Source of the DNA: Siniperca chuatsi
Lineage: Eukaryota; Chordata; Actinopteri; Centrarchiformes; Sinipercidae
Length of the DNA stretch: 64,000 bases
Assembly (NCBI RefSeq): GCF_020085105.1
Contig: NC_058055.1
Coordinates: 21,991,822-22,055,821, forward strand
Direction: 5' to 3'
Part shown: piece after piece, positions 62,801 through 64,000 of the stretch
Numbering within the stretch: the first letter of the stretch is position 1
How the letters are laid out: every line of letters begins with the position of its first letter
Program-made: the position numbers and the translations under genes
Notes under the pieces: generated by a model
Database searches by the model: none
Told to the model about the DNA's origin: nothing
Seen by the model: only the letters and a program-made list of their open reading frames with translations

Positions 62801-63307
62801 TATATTTAATAGAAGTTAAAAAGTTTAGTTTTTACAGTAAATAGTATATATACTGTAGTTATTGGATATATCATTTAAAGATATAATTTGATATCATTTA
62901 GCCAATTGCATCATTTTAAAATTGTGACGCGAGTATACAGTGATAAAAAATTATAGCAAATCTGCCCACTTTGCTACTCTATAGCTGCATTAATTGTTAG
63001 GCAAACTCAAACCCTTAAAGATGTGTTGATATCCTGTGAAGTTGATGAAATCCAAATAGCAATAGTTACAGAGTTACTCTTTAAAGTTCTCATCACAGAA
63101 CACCTCCGTTCTTTAGGTTGTGGCCAATGCAGTTGCTGCCCTGTCTGAGATCAGCGAGTCTCACCCCAACAGCAACCTGCTGGACCTCAATCCCCAGAAC
63201 ATCAACAAGCTGCTGACTGCCCTCAACGAGTGCACAGAGTGGGGACAGATCTTCATCCTGGACTGCTTGTCCAACTACAACCCCAAGGATGAGCGCGAGG
63301 CCCAAAG
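59801..63307 (+). CDS. ap2b1: AP-2 complex subunit beta, 5' part (5 coding exons, continues right)
   Basis: This is the large beta subunit of the AP-2 adaptor that links cargo and clathrin in endocytosis. Exons: 59801-59837 (acceptor at 59783), 60025-60130, 60934-61069, 61813-62058, 63117-63307; 716 nt, 238 codons plus 2 nt. The translation [20 protein letters not shown], then [60 protein letters not shown] and [14 protein letters not shown] follows vertebrate AP2B1. The [10 protein letters not shown] and [11 protein letters not shown] variants separate it from AP1B1. Only the start of the helical (adaptin) trunk is here; hinge and ear lie beyond the window. The third listed exon has a GC donor (AAG|GCAAGG, 61070). 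Confidence 0.96.
61360..61630. repeat. TAGGGCTGCAAC-family MITE remnant, ap2b1 intron
   Basis: GATTAATCAATTAGTTGATTG, TGTGGTTCCAGCTTCTCAAC and TAGACAGAACGATTAATGGA (parts quoted in order) resemble the family. The outer ends are decayed. Confidence 0.5.
62059..63116. other. ap2b1 intron, nothing recognised
   Basis: AT-rich intron. I see no exon or clear repeat in it. Confidence 0.5.
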
Positions 63308-64000
63308 GTAGCAATCACTCAGATTAAAGTATGGGATGTAAGCTTTTGCCGATTGACCATCATATCGACTATTGGTTATTGAAGAGACCATTGGCAATTT
63401 TCTGACAATTTTATTGTATTTTATTTACTCTTTTGAGTGGTTGAGGAAAATGTATTTATGAATACAACTTAAAAAGCATGATCTGTCTGCTGTGGACTGT
63501 GGTTATCCTTTAGTAACTTCCTAAATATGTGTTTAATTTAGAACTATATATATAATATAAAAACATATAACATCTAACATCCTCCTGCACCAGCTGTTTC
63601 TCTGTCTGCCCTGTCTGCTCTCTACTCCTACAAAGAGACAGCTAACTAGGCTGTTATGTTAATTAGCAGAAGCCACTCTGCTTATTGATTTATTTTAGAT
63701 TAATTAATCAGTGGAGACAGGAGTGCTATATGCGACGTTTTTTTTTTCTTCCTCCTAACAAAAGCTTCACTCTGTTAGGGAAGTTAACGTTATGGAAAAG
63801 CTCAATTTCTGATGGTGCTGTAGATAACGCTAAGATGTAATTATTGTAATTATTATTGTTATTTTATGTAATTAATTTTTGTTGTACTTCTTGTTTCAGT
63901 GAAACTAGTTATGATTAAAGGGCCAAATTGAAAAAATATATTTTGTCACTTACCTCTAGTGGTATAGTGTCTAGCCTTGCAGGTAGTTTACTACTACTCT
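63308..64000. other. ap2b1 intron running off the right edge, MITE terminus at the end
   Basis: No exon was recognised. 63917-64000 (AAAGGGCCAAATTGAAAAAA, CACTTACCTCTAGTGGTATAG) is the terminus of the same MITE family as 7098-7205. The next ap2b1 exon must lie outside the window. Confidence 0.5.

Noticed and set aside
1-64000. LTR elements, retroviral or Polinton-like fossils, CRISPR arrays, tRNA and rRNA genes
   Set aside because: I looked for these and saw no supporting ends, motifs or arrays.

Overview
The window looks like a teleost fish (probably percomorph) nuclear genome. It carries vertebrate multi-exon genes with GT-AG introns, many introns of about 100-1000 bp, an AT-rich background, and repeats typical of fish: a GGATGGATGGA-tailed SINE-like element, a Tc1 element, and MITEs of the 'TAGGGCTGCAAC' and 'TTAAAGGAATAGTTTG' types. 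No rRNA, tRNA, CRISPR or LTR/retroviral element was recognised. All exon borders were set by eye from splice sites and reading phase. The five complete gene models each sum to a multiple of three, which supports them.

Layout, left to right. Minus strand: mybbp1a (5' part only, runs off the left edge; exons 946-6170), tbl2 (8408-14409, 7 exons, 442 aa), pom121 (18521-29843, 13 exons, 1144 aa), a Kir3/GIRK-like potassium channel (30806-33562 coding, 457 aa, probable 5'UTR exon ending at 36018), and zw10 (38232-46601, 16 exons, 765 aa). An 873-bp divergent promoter separates zw10 from the plus-strand genes: mks1 (47475-55755, 18 exons, 563 aa) and the 5' part of ap2b1 (59801-63307, continues off the right edge).

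The genes are housekeeping or cell-biological: nucleolar/transcription cofactor (mybbp1a), ER WD40 protein (tbl2), nuclear pore anchor (pom121), kinetochore/ER-Golgi tether (zw10), ciliary transition zone (mks1), clathrin adaptor (ap2b1), plus one excitability gene. They do not form one pathway. zw10 and mks1 probably share a bidirectional promoter.

Most notable observations: (1) a copy of mks1 exon 11 with its acceptor lies inside a MITE in mks1 intron 14, in a phase that would give a truncated alternative C-terminus; (2) four copies of a short (CTT)n...CCGCCAYC repeat sit just upstream of four gene starts, two of them inverted within the zw10/mks1 promoter; (3) the GIRK-like channel has Arg next to its TIGYG filter and a Kir2-type Asp in M2; (4) two phase-compatible coding-like segments of unknown identity lie inside that channel's intron; (5) several hairpins and nested repeats. 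No clear previously undescribed multi-gene system was found.
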